Shown here one piece after another: positions 51,164-59,173 of a stretch of DNA of 64,000 nt. Every line of letters starts with the position of its first letter. Within the stretch, counting starts at the first letter, position 1. This stretch comes from DATDAH01 sp963823495 (lineage in GTDB: Bacteria; Actinomycetota; Acidimicrobiia; Acidimicrobiales; DATDAH01). The translations under genes and the position numbers were made by a program. A model generated the notes under the pieces. It had not been told where the DNA came from. It was given only the letters and a program-made list of their open reading frames with translations, and made no database searches. The stretch is from NCBI GenBank assembly GCA_963823495.1, contig CAWGLV010000001.1, positions 2,790,001 through 2,854,000 on the forward strand, given 5' to 3'.

Positions 51164-53113
51164 TCATGTGCTCTTGGCGTCGACCTCGGCGGCCAGACGG
51201 GTGACGAAGTCGTCGACGGCGACGTCGCGGTCCACGCCGTCGACACCGCGCTGGTTGACCCCGACCGTGCCGGCGGCGACGTCGTCGTCACCCACGACGA
51301 GCACGTAGGGCAGCTTCTCCAGCTTGGCCTTCCGGATCCGGGCTCCCAGCGGTTCGTCGGCCGCCACCGTGTCCGCCCGCAGGCCGGCGGCCTCCAGGCG
51401 GTCGACCACCTCCTGGGCGTAGGCCTCGTGGTCGTCCCGGACCCCGAGCACCCGGGCCTGTACGGGCGCCAGCCAGGCCGGGAACGCCCCGGCGAAGTGC
51501 TCCAGCATCACCCCGAAGAAGCGCTCGACCGACCCGAACAGGGCGCGGTGGATCACGCTCACGCGGTGGGGATGGTTGTCGGGGCCGATGTAGTTCAGGT
51601 CGAACCGCTCGGGGAGCTGGAAGTCGACCTGGATGGTGGACAGCTGCCACTTCCGGCCGATGGCGTCCTTCACGTGGACGTCGATCTTGGGGCCGTAGAA
51701 CGCACCACCGCCCTCGTCGATGCCGTGGTCCAGGTCCTCCCGCTCGAGGGCGGAGCGCAGCGCCTCGGTCGCCTGCTCCCACTCGGCGTCCTCCCCGACC
51801 GACTTGCCCTCGGGTCGGGTGGACAGCTCGGCCTCGAAGTCGTCGAACCCGAACGCCCGCAGCACGGACAGGACGAAGCCGAGCAGCCCGGCGATCTCGT
51901 CGACCAGCTGCTCCCGCGTGCAGAAGATGTGGCTGTCGTCCTGGGTCATGCCCCGCACGCGCAGGAGGCCGTGCAGGGTCCCCGACCGCTCGTAGCGGTA
52001 CACGCTGCCCAGCTCGAACATCCGGAGCGGTAGTTCCCGGTAGCTGCGCTGGCGGCTGCGGTAGATCAGCATGTGGAACGGGCAGTTCATGGGCTTCGGG
52101 TAGTACTGCGCACCCTCGAGCTCCATGGGCGGGTACATGCTCTCGGCGTAGAAGTCGAGATGGCCACTGGTCTCCCACAGGTTGGACCGGGCGATGTGCG
52201 GGCTGAAGACGAAGTCGTAGCCGCCGTGCTCGTGGCGCTCCCGGCTGTAGTCCTCCATCAGCTTGCGGACCAGCGCCCCCTTGGGGTGCCACACCGCGAG
52301 ACCCGCACCCAGCTCCTCGGGGAACGACAGGAGGTCCAGTTCGGCGGCCAGCTTGCGGTGGTCGCGGGCCTTGGCCTGTTCCAGGCGCTCGAGGTGGTCC
52401 TCGAGGGCCTGCTTGGACTCCCAGGCCGTGCCGTAGATGCGCTGGAGCATCGGGTTGGCCTCGTCGCCCCGCCAGTAGGCCCCGGCGACGCGGGTCAGCT
52501 TGAAGTGGCCGAGGCGACCGGTGTCGGGGACGTGGGGCCCGCGACAGAGGTCGATGAAGTTCGGCGGGTTCTCGTAGGTGCGCACGAGGCCGCCGGGGGT
52601 GGCCGACATCGGGTCGTCGGCCGTGCCCTCGATGATCTCCAGCTTGAACGGGTGGGCGGCGAACAGCTCTTTCGCGTCCGCGTCGGGGATCTCGTCGCGG
52701 AGGAACGGCTGCTTCTCCTTGATGATCTCCCGCATGCGGGCGTCGATGCGATCGAGGTCCTCGGGCGTGAAGGTCCCGCCGTCGGCCAGCTGGAAGTCGT
52801 AGTAGAAGCCGTCCTCGATCGGCGGGCCGATGCCGAAGGTGGCCCCCTCGAACAGGTCCAGTACGGCCTGGGCCAGGACGTGGGCCGTCGAGTGGCGGAT
52901 GACGTAGCGGCCCTGCTCGGTCGAGTTGGTGACGATGGCCACCGTGTCGCCGTCGTCCAAGGGCGTGACCAGGTCGCGCTCCTCGCCGTTGACCTCGGCC
53001 ACGACGGCGGCCTTGGCCAGGCCCCGCCCGATGGCGGCGGCGAGGTCACCCGCGGTGGCGCCGTCGTCGAGAGCGCGCGAGGAGCCGTCCGGGAGCGTGA
53101 TGTCGATAGCCAT
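51164..53113 (-). CDS. thrS: Threonyl-tRNA synthetase
   Basis: Class II synthetase charging tRNA-Thr. The 649 residues cover the TGS domain (MAIDITLPDGSSRALDDG, 1-60), the editing/SAD domain with HSTAHVLAQAV and a CRGPHV zinc/editing motif, the catalytic core with motif 2 RMFELGSVYRYERSGTLHGLLRVRGMTQDD and zinc ligands MNCPFH, and the anticodon-binding domain (PVQARVLGVRDDHEAYAQEVVDRL). It is full length. Downstream on the same strand are HIT and the small membrane protein; plsC lies 34 nt upstream. Confidence 0.98.
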   Translation of the reverse strand: MAIDITLPDGSSRALDDGATAGDLAAAIGRGLAKAAVVAEVNGEERDLVTPLDDGDTVAIVTNSTEQGRYVIRHSTAHVLAQAVLDLFEGATFGIGPPIEDGFYYDFQLADGGTFTPEDLDRIDARMREIIKEKQPFLRDEIPDADAKELFAAHPFKLEIIEGTADDPMSATPGGLVRTYENPPNFIDLCRGPHVPDTGRLGHFKLTRVAGAYWRGDEANPMLQRIYGTAWESKQALEDHLERLEQAKARDHRKLAAELDLLSFPEELGAGLAVWHPKGALVRKLMEDYSRERHEHGGYDFVFSPHIARSNLWETSGHLDFYAESMYPPMELEGAQYYPKPMNCPFHMLIYRSRQRSYRELPLRMFELGSVYRYERSGTLHGLLRVRGMTQDDSHIFCTREQLVDEIAGLLGFVLSVLRAFGFDDFEAELSTRPEGKSVGEDAEWEQATEALRSALEREDLDHGIDEGGGAFYGPKIDVHVKDAIGRKWQLSTIQVDFQLPERFDLNYIGPDNHPHRVSVIHRALFGSVERFFGVMLEHFAGAFPAWLAPVQARVLGVRDDHEAYAQEVVDRLEAAGLRADTVAADEPLGARIRKAKLEKLPYVLVVGDDDVAAGTVGVNQRGVDGVDRDVAVDDFVTRLAAEVDAKST

Positions 53114-53147
53114 GAGGAGGCCGAGGATACCGACGACCCCCTTCGGG

Positions 53148-53915
53148 CTAGCCGGCTTTCGCCACCTCGGCCACCGCGGCGTGTCCGTTGGCCTGCGGAC
53201 CTTCGGCGGTGATCACCCCACCGCGGCGACGGGGGATGTCGGTCTCCTCGGGCTTCTTGTTGGCGTACTCGTCGACATAGGTCTGACCCGAGAGGGCGCC
53301 GATCTCGAACATCACCTCGTCGGTGATCTGGCGCAGGAGCCGGTGATCGCCCATGCGCTCGGGGTCCTTGCCCGGATGCACCGGACGACCGACCTTCACC
53401 CAGACGGGACGGAACGGTTGGGGCAGCTTGGCGTCGGGGGGTTGGACCTCCCGGGTGCCGATCAGGCCGACGGGCACGATCGGGGCACCGGTGCGCAGGG
53501 CCAGGCGGGCCGCGCCCGTGTGGCCCCGGTGGAGCTTGCCGGAACGGGACCGGGTGCCCTCCGGGTAGATGCCGAACAGCTCGCCGTCATCGAGGATCCT
53601 CGCGGCCGTGTCCAAGGCCGACTGGGCGGCGTCCCCCCCGGAGCGGTCGATCGGGACCATTCCGATCGCGGGGAAGATGAACTTGGTCTTCCAGTCGTCC
53701 ATGTACTCCGCCTTGCCCACGTAGGTGATGCGCCGGGGCAGGACCAACGGGACGAAGAACGAGTCCAGGACCGAGACGTGGTTGGGGCAGATGATCGCCC
53801 CGCCCTGGTCGGGCACGTGCTCGATCCCGGCGAGGTGCACCCGCCAGTTGAGCTTGAACAGCGGCGTGAGGACGGCCCGGGCCACGGGGTAGAGCGCGCC
53901 ATAGTCCCGGGCCAT
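53148..53915 (-). CDS. 1-acyl-glycerol-3-phosphate acyltransferase (PlsC family)
   Basis: Membrane-associated acyltransferase making phosphatidic acid or related lipids. The 255-residue protein has motif I NHVSVLD (H-x4-D) near residue 46, motif III YPEGTRSRSGKLHRG near 118 and motif IV APIVPVGLIG. The N-terminal segment (LYPVARAVLTPLFKLNWRVHLAGIEHVP) is a membrane-proximal helix. The C-terminal tail is low complexity. It may be the housekeeping plsC or a paralogue. The ATG lies at 53915. Confidence 0.9.
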   Translation of the reverse strand: MARDYGALYPVARAVLTPLFKLNWRVHLAGIEHVPDQGGAIICPNHVSVLDSFFVPLVLPRRITYVGKAEYMDDWKTKFIFPAIGMVPIDRSGGDAAQSALDTAARILDDGELFGIYPEGTRSRSGKLHRGHTGAARLALRTGAPIVPVGLIGTREVQPPDAKLPQPFRPVWVKVGRPVHPGKDPERMGDHRLLRQITDEVMFEIGALSGQTYVDEYANKKPEETDIPRRRGGVITAEGPQANGHAAVAEVAKAG

Positions 53916-53966
53916 GGGCCCCGAAGCTAACAGTCGGCCGGCACGGATCGCTTCGCCGCCCGGTCG

Positions 53967-55109
53967 CTACTCGAACAGGTCGACTCCCAGGAGCGCCGCG
54001 GCCTCGGCCACGCCGCGTCCGGCCGCCGCGGCCTCATCGACTGCCGCCAGCGCGGACGGCGTGTCCAGATCGGCGTCGAGGGCGCTCCGGGCCGCTTCGA
54101 GCCCGCCATCGCCCACCCCCGCCGCTTGCCACGCCTCCAGCCGCCGGGCGGCGGCGGGCATGATCCCGTCGTTCCAGGACCAGGAATCCCGGTAGTGGTG
54201 GGCCAGGACCCCGAGGCGGATGGCCCGGGCGTCGAAGGTCTTGAGCAGGTCACTCACGAACACCAGGTTGCCCAGGGACTTGGACATCTTCTCGCCGTCC
54301 ATGCGGACCATCGCCTGGTGCATCCAGTGCCGGACGAACGGCTCGCCGGTGGCCGCCTCGGACTGGGCGGCCTCGCACTCGTGGTGCGGGTAGATCAGGT
54401 CCGAGCCGCCTCCGTGCAGGTCGATGGTCGTGCCCAACTCCCGCAGGGCGAGGGCCGAGCACTCGATGTGCCAGCCGGGTCGGCCGGGGCCCCAGAGCGA
54501 GTCCCAGGCCGGCTCGTCGTCGGCCGAGGGCTGCCAGAGGACGAAGTCGAGGGGGTTGCGCTTGTTGGGGTCGTCGGGGTTCCCGCCCCGCTCGGCGGCC
54601 AGCGGCAGCATCTCCTCGGCGCTGAGGTGGCTGACCTGGCCGAAGGCGGCGAACGTCGAGATGTCGAAGTAGACCGCGCCGCCCGCCTCATAGGCGTGGC
54701 CCCGGTCGAGGACCATGCCGATGAACCCACGGATGTCGGCGATGGCCGAGGTGGCCCGGGGCTCGCTCCAGCTCGCCAGCAGGCCGAGGGAGGCCATGTC
54801 GGCCTGGAACCGGGCCGTCTCGGCCGCGGCGAGGTCCAGGTAGTGCACCCCCAGCTCGCGGGCCTTGCGCAGGATGTCGTCGTCGACGTCGGTCAGGTTG
54901 CGGACGCAGCGGGTCTCATGTCCCCGGTCGCGGAGCCGTCGCTGGAGGACGTCATAGGTCAGGTAGGTGGCAGCGTGGCCCACGTGGCTGGCGTCATAGG
55001 GGGTGATCCCGCACGTGTACATGAGCACGACCGGGCCGGGGTCGAAGGGCACCACCGCCCGGCGGGAGGTGCAGAACAACTGCATCGGGGCACCCCCGCC
55101 CGCGGCCAT
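53967..55109 (-). CDS. mshC: CysS-like ligase of MshC type (mycothiol biosynthesis)
   Basis: Class I synthetase-like enzyme. In mycothiol synthesis MshC ligates cysteine to GlcN-Ins using ATP. The 380 residues contain the MshC-type sequence YTCGITPYDASHVGHAATYL (HIGH-like), VRNLTDVDDDI, WHIECSALALRELGTTIDLHGGGSDLIYPHHE and KMSKS (GEKMSKSLGNLVF). The C-terminal tRNA-binding region of true cysteinyl-tRNA synthetases is absent, which favours MshC. The ATG at 55109 overlaps the upstream stop by 1 nt (TGATG). Confidence 0.85.
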   Translation of the reverse strand: MAAGGGAPMQLFCTSRRAVVPFDPGPVVLMYTCGITPYDASHVGHAATYLTYDVLQRRLRDRGHETRCVRNLTDVDDDILRKARELGVHYLDLAAAETARFQADMASLGLLASWSEPRATSAIADIRGFIGMVLDRGHAYEAGGAVYFDISTFAAFGQVSHLSAEEMLPLAAERGGNPDDPNKRNPLDFVLWQPSADDEPAWDSLWGPGRPGWHIECSALALRELGTTIDLHGGGSDLIYPHHECEAAQSEAATGEPFVRHWMHQAMVRMDGEKMSKSLGNLVFVSDLLKTFDARAIRLGVLAHHYRDSWSWNDGIMPAAARRLEAWQAAGVGDGGLEAARSALDADLDTPSALAAVDEAAAAGRGVAEAAALLGVDLFE

Positions 55110-55771
55110 CACTCGCCCAGGTCGATCCCGGTGAACTTCACCGCAGCCCGGGTCTTGTACCTGACGTTCAGCTGGAGGAGGACGGCGGCGAAGGCCTCGA
55201 TCGGCGCCGCGTTGGACAGCTCCCCGGCGTCCAGCGGTCGCATGTCGGGCAGCTCCTGGACGATCTCGATGGTCGTCTGGGTGGCCGACTTGTGGTCCGA
55301 ACAGATGAGGACGTCGCTCTCGACAGGGTGGGCCAGGTCGCCCAGCTCCTTGGCGGGCACATGGTGGAACGCGGCCGACACCCGCGAGTCGGGAAGAGCG
55401 GCCTGCACGCTGGCCGCGACGGAGCCTCTCGGCGGCACGAGCGGCTGGAACTCGTGGCCGACCTTGGCCAGCGCGTTCGCCATCGAGATGACGACCTTGC
55501 CGCGGAGCTGCCGGGACACCGAGGCCACGGTGGACGCGGCGGCGTCCCACGGTGTGGCCACGACGACCACGTCGGCCTCCGCGGCACCGTCGTTGTCCGC
55601 GGCTTCGATCGACAGCTCGTGGTCGGGCCACTTGTCCAGGAGACGGTCGGTCTCCTCCAGGGCCCGATAGCGGGACCGGGAGCCGATCACCACGTCGAAG
55701 CCGCCTGAGGCCAGCCGAGCCGAGAGGGCTCGACCGGCGGGACCCGTTCCACCGAGGACGCCGATACGCAC
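55109..55771 (-). CDS. NADPH-dependent F420 reductase
   Basis: Rossmann-fold oxidoreductase that transfers hydride between NADP(H) and coenzyme F420. The 220 residues begin MRIGVLGGTGPAGRALSARLASGGFDVVIGSRS, the dinucleotide-binding signature with NADP-type GSRS. Further blocks are VVVATPWDAA and VISMANAL, with F420-site features SAAFHHVPAKEL. The ATG at 55771 is divergent from the fabI-like gene. It indicates an F420-using actinobacterium. It is probably co-transcribed with mshC because the genes overlap. Confidence 0.92.
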   Translation of the reverse strand: MRIGVLGGTGPAGRALSARLASGGFDVVIGSRSRYRALEETDRLLDKWPDHELSIEAADNDGAAEADVVVVATPWDAAASTVASVSRQLRGKVVISMANALAKVGHEFQPLVPPRGSVAASVQAALPDSRVSAAFHHVPAKELGDLAHPVESDVLICSDHKSATQTTIEIVQELPDMRPLDAGELSNAAPIEAFAAVLLQLNVRYKTRAAVKFTGIDLGE

Positions 55772-55868
55772 GGCGGCAGAGGGTACTCAGACCGAGTGCC
55801 GCTATCCGCAGGCACCCGGCCCCGGCTCGGGCACGTAACGTCGACCTGCCGCCATCGATCGGAGACAC

Positions 55869-56636
55869 GTGGGACTGTTGGACGGGAAACGAGTGCTGGT
55901 CACCGGAGTGCTCACCAAGGACTCGCTGGCCTTCGCCGTCGCGGAGCTGGCCCAGCGAGAGGGCGCCGAGTTGGTGCTGACCGGCGCCGGCCGAGGTCTG
56001 TCACTGACCACGCGCACGGCCCGCAAGTTGGGCGGCGACCTCGACGTGCTCGAGTTCGACGTCACCGACGACGGCCATCCCGAGGCCGTACGGGCCGCGC
56101 TGGCCGAGAAGTGGGACCGCATCGACGGCGCCCTGCACGCCATCGCCTTCGCCCCCGAGTCCGCCCTCGGCGGCAACTTCATGAACACCCAGTGGGACGA
56201 CGTCGCGGTCGCCCTGCGCATCTCGGCCTGGTCGCTGCGGGCGCTGGCCGATGCCGTCACCCCGCTCATGACCGAGGGCGGCTCCATCGTCGGTCTCGAC
56301 TTCGACGGTCAGGTGGCCTGGCCGGGCTATGACTGGATGGGCGTGTGCAAGGCCGCCCTCGAGTCGACCTCCCGCTACCTCGCCCGGGACCTCGGCCCGG
56401 CCGGCATCCGCTCCAACCTGGTCGCCGCCGGCCCCGTCCGCACCCTCGCCGCCCGCTCCATCCCCGGCTTCTCGCTCTTCGAGGACGTCTGGAACGACCG
56501 GGCGCCACTCGGCTGGTCCGTCCGGGACCCCGAGGTCGTGGCCAAGGCCTGTGTGGCCCTGCTGTCGGACTGGTTCCCCGCCACCACCGGCGAGATCATC
56601 CACGTCGACGGCGGCTACCACGCCATGGGCGTCTGA
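55869..56636 (+). CDS. fabI: Enoyl-ACP reductase (InhA/FabI-like)
   Basis: NADH-dependent enoyl-ACP reductase of type II fatty acid synthesis. The 255 residues show GKRVLVTGVLTKDSLAFAVA (cofactor loop), ALHAIAFAPESALGGNF, LDFDGQVAWPGYDWMGVCKAALES with the catalytic Tyr-x6-Lys, and GIRSNLVAAGPVRTLAARSIPGF, which is closer to mycobacterial InhA than to E. coli FabI. The GTG start lies at 55869. The gene ends just before a 24-bp palindrome shared with the convergent kinase gene. Confidence 0.95.
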   Translation: MGLLDGKRVLVTGVLTKDSLAFAVAELAQREGAELVLTGAGRGLSLTTRTARKLGGDLDVLEFDVTDDGHPEAVRAALAEKWDRIDGALHAIAFAPESALGGNFMNTQWDDVAVALRISAWSLRALADAVTPLMTEGGSIVGLDFDGQVAWPGYDWMGVCKAALESTSRYLARDLGPAGIRSNLVAAGPVRTLAARSIPGFSLFEDVWNDRAPLGWSVRDPEVVAKACVALLSDWFPATTGEIIHVDGGYHAMGV

Positions 56637-56650
56637 CCCCCGCCCGTCTT

Positions 56651-56699
56651 GAAATTGCGTGAGTTGGTCACGCCTGGCGTGACCGACTCACGCAATTTC
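56651..56699. terminator. 24-bp near-perfect palindrome between convergent genes
   Basis: The left arm starts GAAATTGCGTGAGTTGGTCA (56651) and the right arm ends GACTCACGCAATTTC (56699). The arms are 24 bp with one mismatch and a 1-nt loop at 56675. It separates the fabI end (plus) and the kinase end (minus), consistent with a bidirectional terminator. It shares GAAATTGCGT with the repeat at 6370. Confidence 0.75.
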
Positions 56700-56718
56700 G
56701 GATTCCTCGAGGCCGGGA

Positions 56719-58038
56719 TCAGAGGTACTTGGGGTTGGCGACGGCGAGCTTGTCGACGACGGTCGCCCGGACGGCGTCCATGAGCGTGCGGTCGTCCACG
56801 GACCACTCCCCCGCCCGGATGCGCTCGGCCAGGTCGGCTTCGGACGACACGCCCAGGTCGGCCAGCCGGGCACCGTGCGCCGACGCCATCGCCGGGCCGG
56901 CCTCGAGCTCGCGCTCGACCATGGCCGTGACGTTGGCCACGACCCTGGTGTGGAACTGGACGCGGCCCGTGGTGGCTCCGCGGGCGTCACCCTCGACCCA
57001 CTCCCGCACCGCCACCAGGAGCTCGGCCGCCGTCGGCACGTCGTGGAAGCTCGGTTCGGCCTCGGCCGCCGCGGTCGCCTCGGGCACGACGCCGTCGGGG
57101 TCGATGAGGGCCAGGAGGTCGTACTCGTTCTCACAGACCCGGCGACCGATGGCGGCCAGCTCGACCGACCGGGTCTGGCCGGTCAGGTGGGTGGCGGTCT
57201 GGATGATGCACATCACGCCCCACTTGAGCGTTCCCAGGACCTCCCACCACCGCGCGACCTCGGGGTCGACCGGACGGCCCCCGGCCGACTCGTAGGCCGC
57301 GTACAGGTCCTCCCGCGTCCCGAACCCGCCGACCGGGCCGTCCCCGCCGAAGCGCCAGGCCCGCACACAGAGCCAGCCGAGGTCCTCCATCGGGTCGCCC
57401 AGGTGGGCCAGCTCCCAGTCCAGGACCGCCCGCAGGCCCTCGGGGCCGACGATGAGGTTCCCGTGCCGGAAGTCGCCGTGCACCACAGCCCGGCCCGACG
57501 GCGCCGGCCGGTTCGCCTCCAACCAGCGGAAGCCCAGCTCGAAGGCGGGATGGGGTTGCCCCAGGACGTCGACGAGGTCGCGGAACTGGCTGACCTGCTC
57601 CATCTCGTGGAGGCCGGTGACCGACTCGGGGTCGACCCGGTGGATCGCGGCCAGGGCCGTGCCGCACTGGGCGGCCAACCTGGCCCGGGCCTCGACAAAG
57701 GCGTCGTCGCGCAGGATCCGTCGGGGAATGGTCTCCCCCTCCACCCGCTGGGCCACGATCCAGGGTGCCCCCAGGCCGTCGGCGTCGCCGTCGCCGGTGG
57801 CCAGGACGTCGGCCACGGGCACGCCCTCGGACGCGGCCGCCCGGATCAGGCCGGCCTCGGCGGCCATGCCCCCGCCGGTGCGGATGCCCCCCGGCCGCTC
57901 CCGCTGCAGGATCAGCTCCACACCGTCCAGCGACAGGGCCCAGGTCTCCCGCGACGCCCCGCCGGAGAGACGCTGCAGGTCCGTGACGGCACCCCCGAGC
58001 GCCGCCCCGAGGGCCGCCGAGAGGTCAGAAGCAGGCAG
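56719..58038 (-). CDS. APH-family phosphotransferase, uncertain start
   Basis: Aminoglycoside phosphotransferase/choline kinase-fold protein of the acyl-CoA-dehydrogenase-associated type. Visible are LSGGASRETWALSLDG (Gly-rich loop), the catalytic loop VVHGDFRHGNLIVGPEG with Asp and Asn, and the metal motif VLDWELAHLGDPMEDLGW. The C-terminal 100 residues (FHTRVVANVTAMVERELEAG) form an added helical domain. No ATG, GTG or TTG is placed sensibly before the Gly-rich loop; CTG at 58038 would give about 439 residues and an N-terminus of normal length. Open frame further upstream overlaps the M23 gene. The substrate is unknown. Confidence 0.82.
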   Translation of the reverse strand: MPASDLSAALGAALGGAVTDLQRLSGGASRETWALSLDGVELILQRERPGGIRTGGGMAAEAGLIRAAASEGVPVADVLATGDGDADGLGAPWIVAQRVEGETIPRRILRDDAFVEARARLAAQCGTALAAIHRVDPESVTGLHEMEQVSQFRDLVDVLGQPHPAFELGFRWLEANRPAPSGRAVVHGDFRHGNLIVGPEGLRAVLDWELAHLGDPMEDLGWLCVRAWRFGGDGPVGGFGTREDLYAAYESAGGRPVDPEVARWWEVLGTLKWGVMCIIQTATHLTGQTRSVELAAIGRRVCENEYDLLALIDPDGVVPEATAAAEAEPSFHDVPTAAELLVAVREWVEGDARGATTGRVQFHTRVVANVTAMVERELEAGPAMASAHGARLADLGVSSEADLAERIRAGEWSVDDRTLMDAVRATVVDKLAVANPKYL

Positions 58039-59086
58039 CGGCCGTGGCCGGGTACGGGTTGACCGCAGAGCCGCCGCCGGGATGGATCTCGAAGTGGAGG
58101 TGCGGTGTGCCGGCGGCGTTGCCGCTGTCACCGACATAGCCGATGTGCTCCCCGGCGCTGACATGGCGGTTGCCGCCCGCGTAGCCCTGCAGGTGGGTCC
58201 CGAAGTAGGTGTCCCCGTTGTCGCCGTACACGTAGAACGAGAGTCCCCCGTTGCTGACGGTCCGGAACTCGACGTTGCCGCCGGCCGGGGCGTAGATGTG
58301 GGTGCCGAAGCCGGCCATCATGTCGACGCCCTCGTGGCTGCGGCCGCCCGACCGGGGCGCTCCCCAGGTGTCCACGAACGTGGCCCCGGGCACCGGGCAG
58401 GTGATGCCGCCGCCGCTCGGCGGTGGCGCTCCCCCGCCCCCACCGCTGCTGCCGCCGCCGCCGCCACCGCCACCGTCGTCGGCGGGGGGCGTCGTGTCGT
58501 CGGACGCGGCCGCGGCCGCCGCCGCCGCCGCCGCCTCCCGGCGGGCCCGTTCTTCGGCCTCCCGCCGCTGGCGCTCCAACTCCTGGAGCCGCTCCAGCTC
58601 GGCCAGGAGATCGTCCTGCCGCTGCTGCAGGTCGTCGAGGGCGTCCTCCTGGTCGGCCTGGAGGGCCGCCAAGCGGGCCGAGGCCGCCCGGAGATCCTCC
58701 TGGGCGCCCTGGAACCGGTCGAGTGCGTCCACGTCGCCGCGGGTCACGATGCGGACGAGGGCGTCGGCCCGGGTCTGGCGGGTGAGGTCCTCGCCGACGA
58801 CGAACACCACCTCGTCGGGGCGCACGTACTGCTGGACCGCCAGTTCCTGGACCTGGCTCCGGAGGCCGGCGATCTCCCTCCGGGCCTCCTCGGTCTGGTG
58901 CTGGGCGGTGGTGATCTCCTGTTCGAGACGACCCAGTCGGGCCTCGGCGTCCGCCAGGTCCTGGGTGGCGGCCTGGGCCCGGGCGCGGACCTCGTCGATG
59001 TCCTCGCCCGACGCGGGACCCGGCGTCGACGCGGTGAGCCCGCCGGCCAGGAGGGCGGCGACGACGAGGAGACGGAAACGGCGCAA
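58025..59086 (-). CDS. Secreted M23 (LytM) peptidase-like protein with coiled coil
   Basis: Cell-wall hydrolase-like protein. A signal segment (RRFRLLVVAALLAGGLTAS) comes first. A long coiled coil follows (QAATQDLADAEARLGRLEQEI to LLAELERLQELERQRREAEE, about residues 25-190), then Ala- and Gly-rich linkers, then an M23 domain with SHEGVDMMAGFG and HLHFEIHPGG, which carry the zinc His and catalytic His. The first zinc His is likely in GRSHEG. EnvC/NlpD-like architecture suggests septal peptidoglycan work. The start is uncertain: TTG at 59086 is in frame, but the well-placed ATG at 59094 (GAGG 9 nt upstream) is one base out of frame across a run of six G. Confidence 0.85.
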   Translation of the reverse strand: MRRFRLLVVAALLAGGLTASTPGPASGEDIDEVRARAQAATQDLADAEARLGRLEQEITTAQHQTEEARREIAGLRSQVQELAVQQYVRPDEVVFVVGEDLTRQTRADALVRIVTRGDVDALDRFQGAQEDLRAASARLAALQADQEDALDDLQQRQDDLLAELERLQELERQRREAEERARREAAAAAAAAAASDDTTPPADDGGGGGGGGSSGGGGGAPPPSGGGITCPVPGATFVDTWGAPRSGGRSHEGVDMMAGFGTHIYAPAGGNVEFRTVSNGGLSFYVYGDNGDTYFGTHLQGYAGGNRHVSAGEHIGYVGDSGNAAGTPHLHFEIHPGGGSAVNPYPATAAACF

Positions 59087-59173
59087 GGCCCCCCATGGTA
59101 AGCGACCTCGCCGCCACGTTGCGGTTACGTGACGGAATCGCCGCTCGGGGGACACCGGTAGCGTTCTGGCCCC

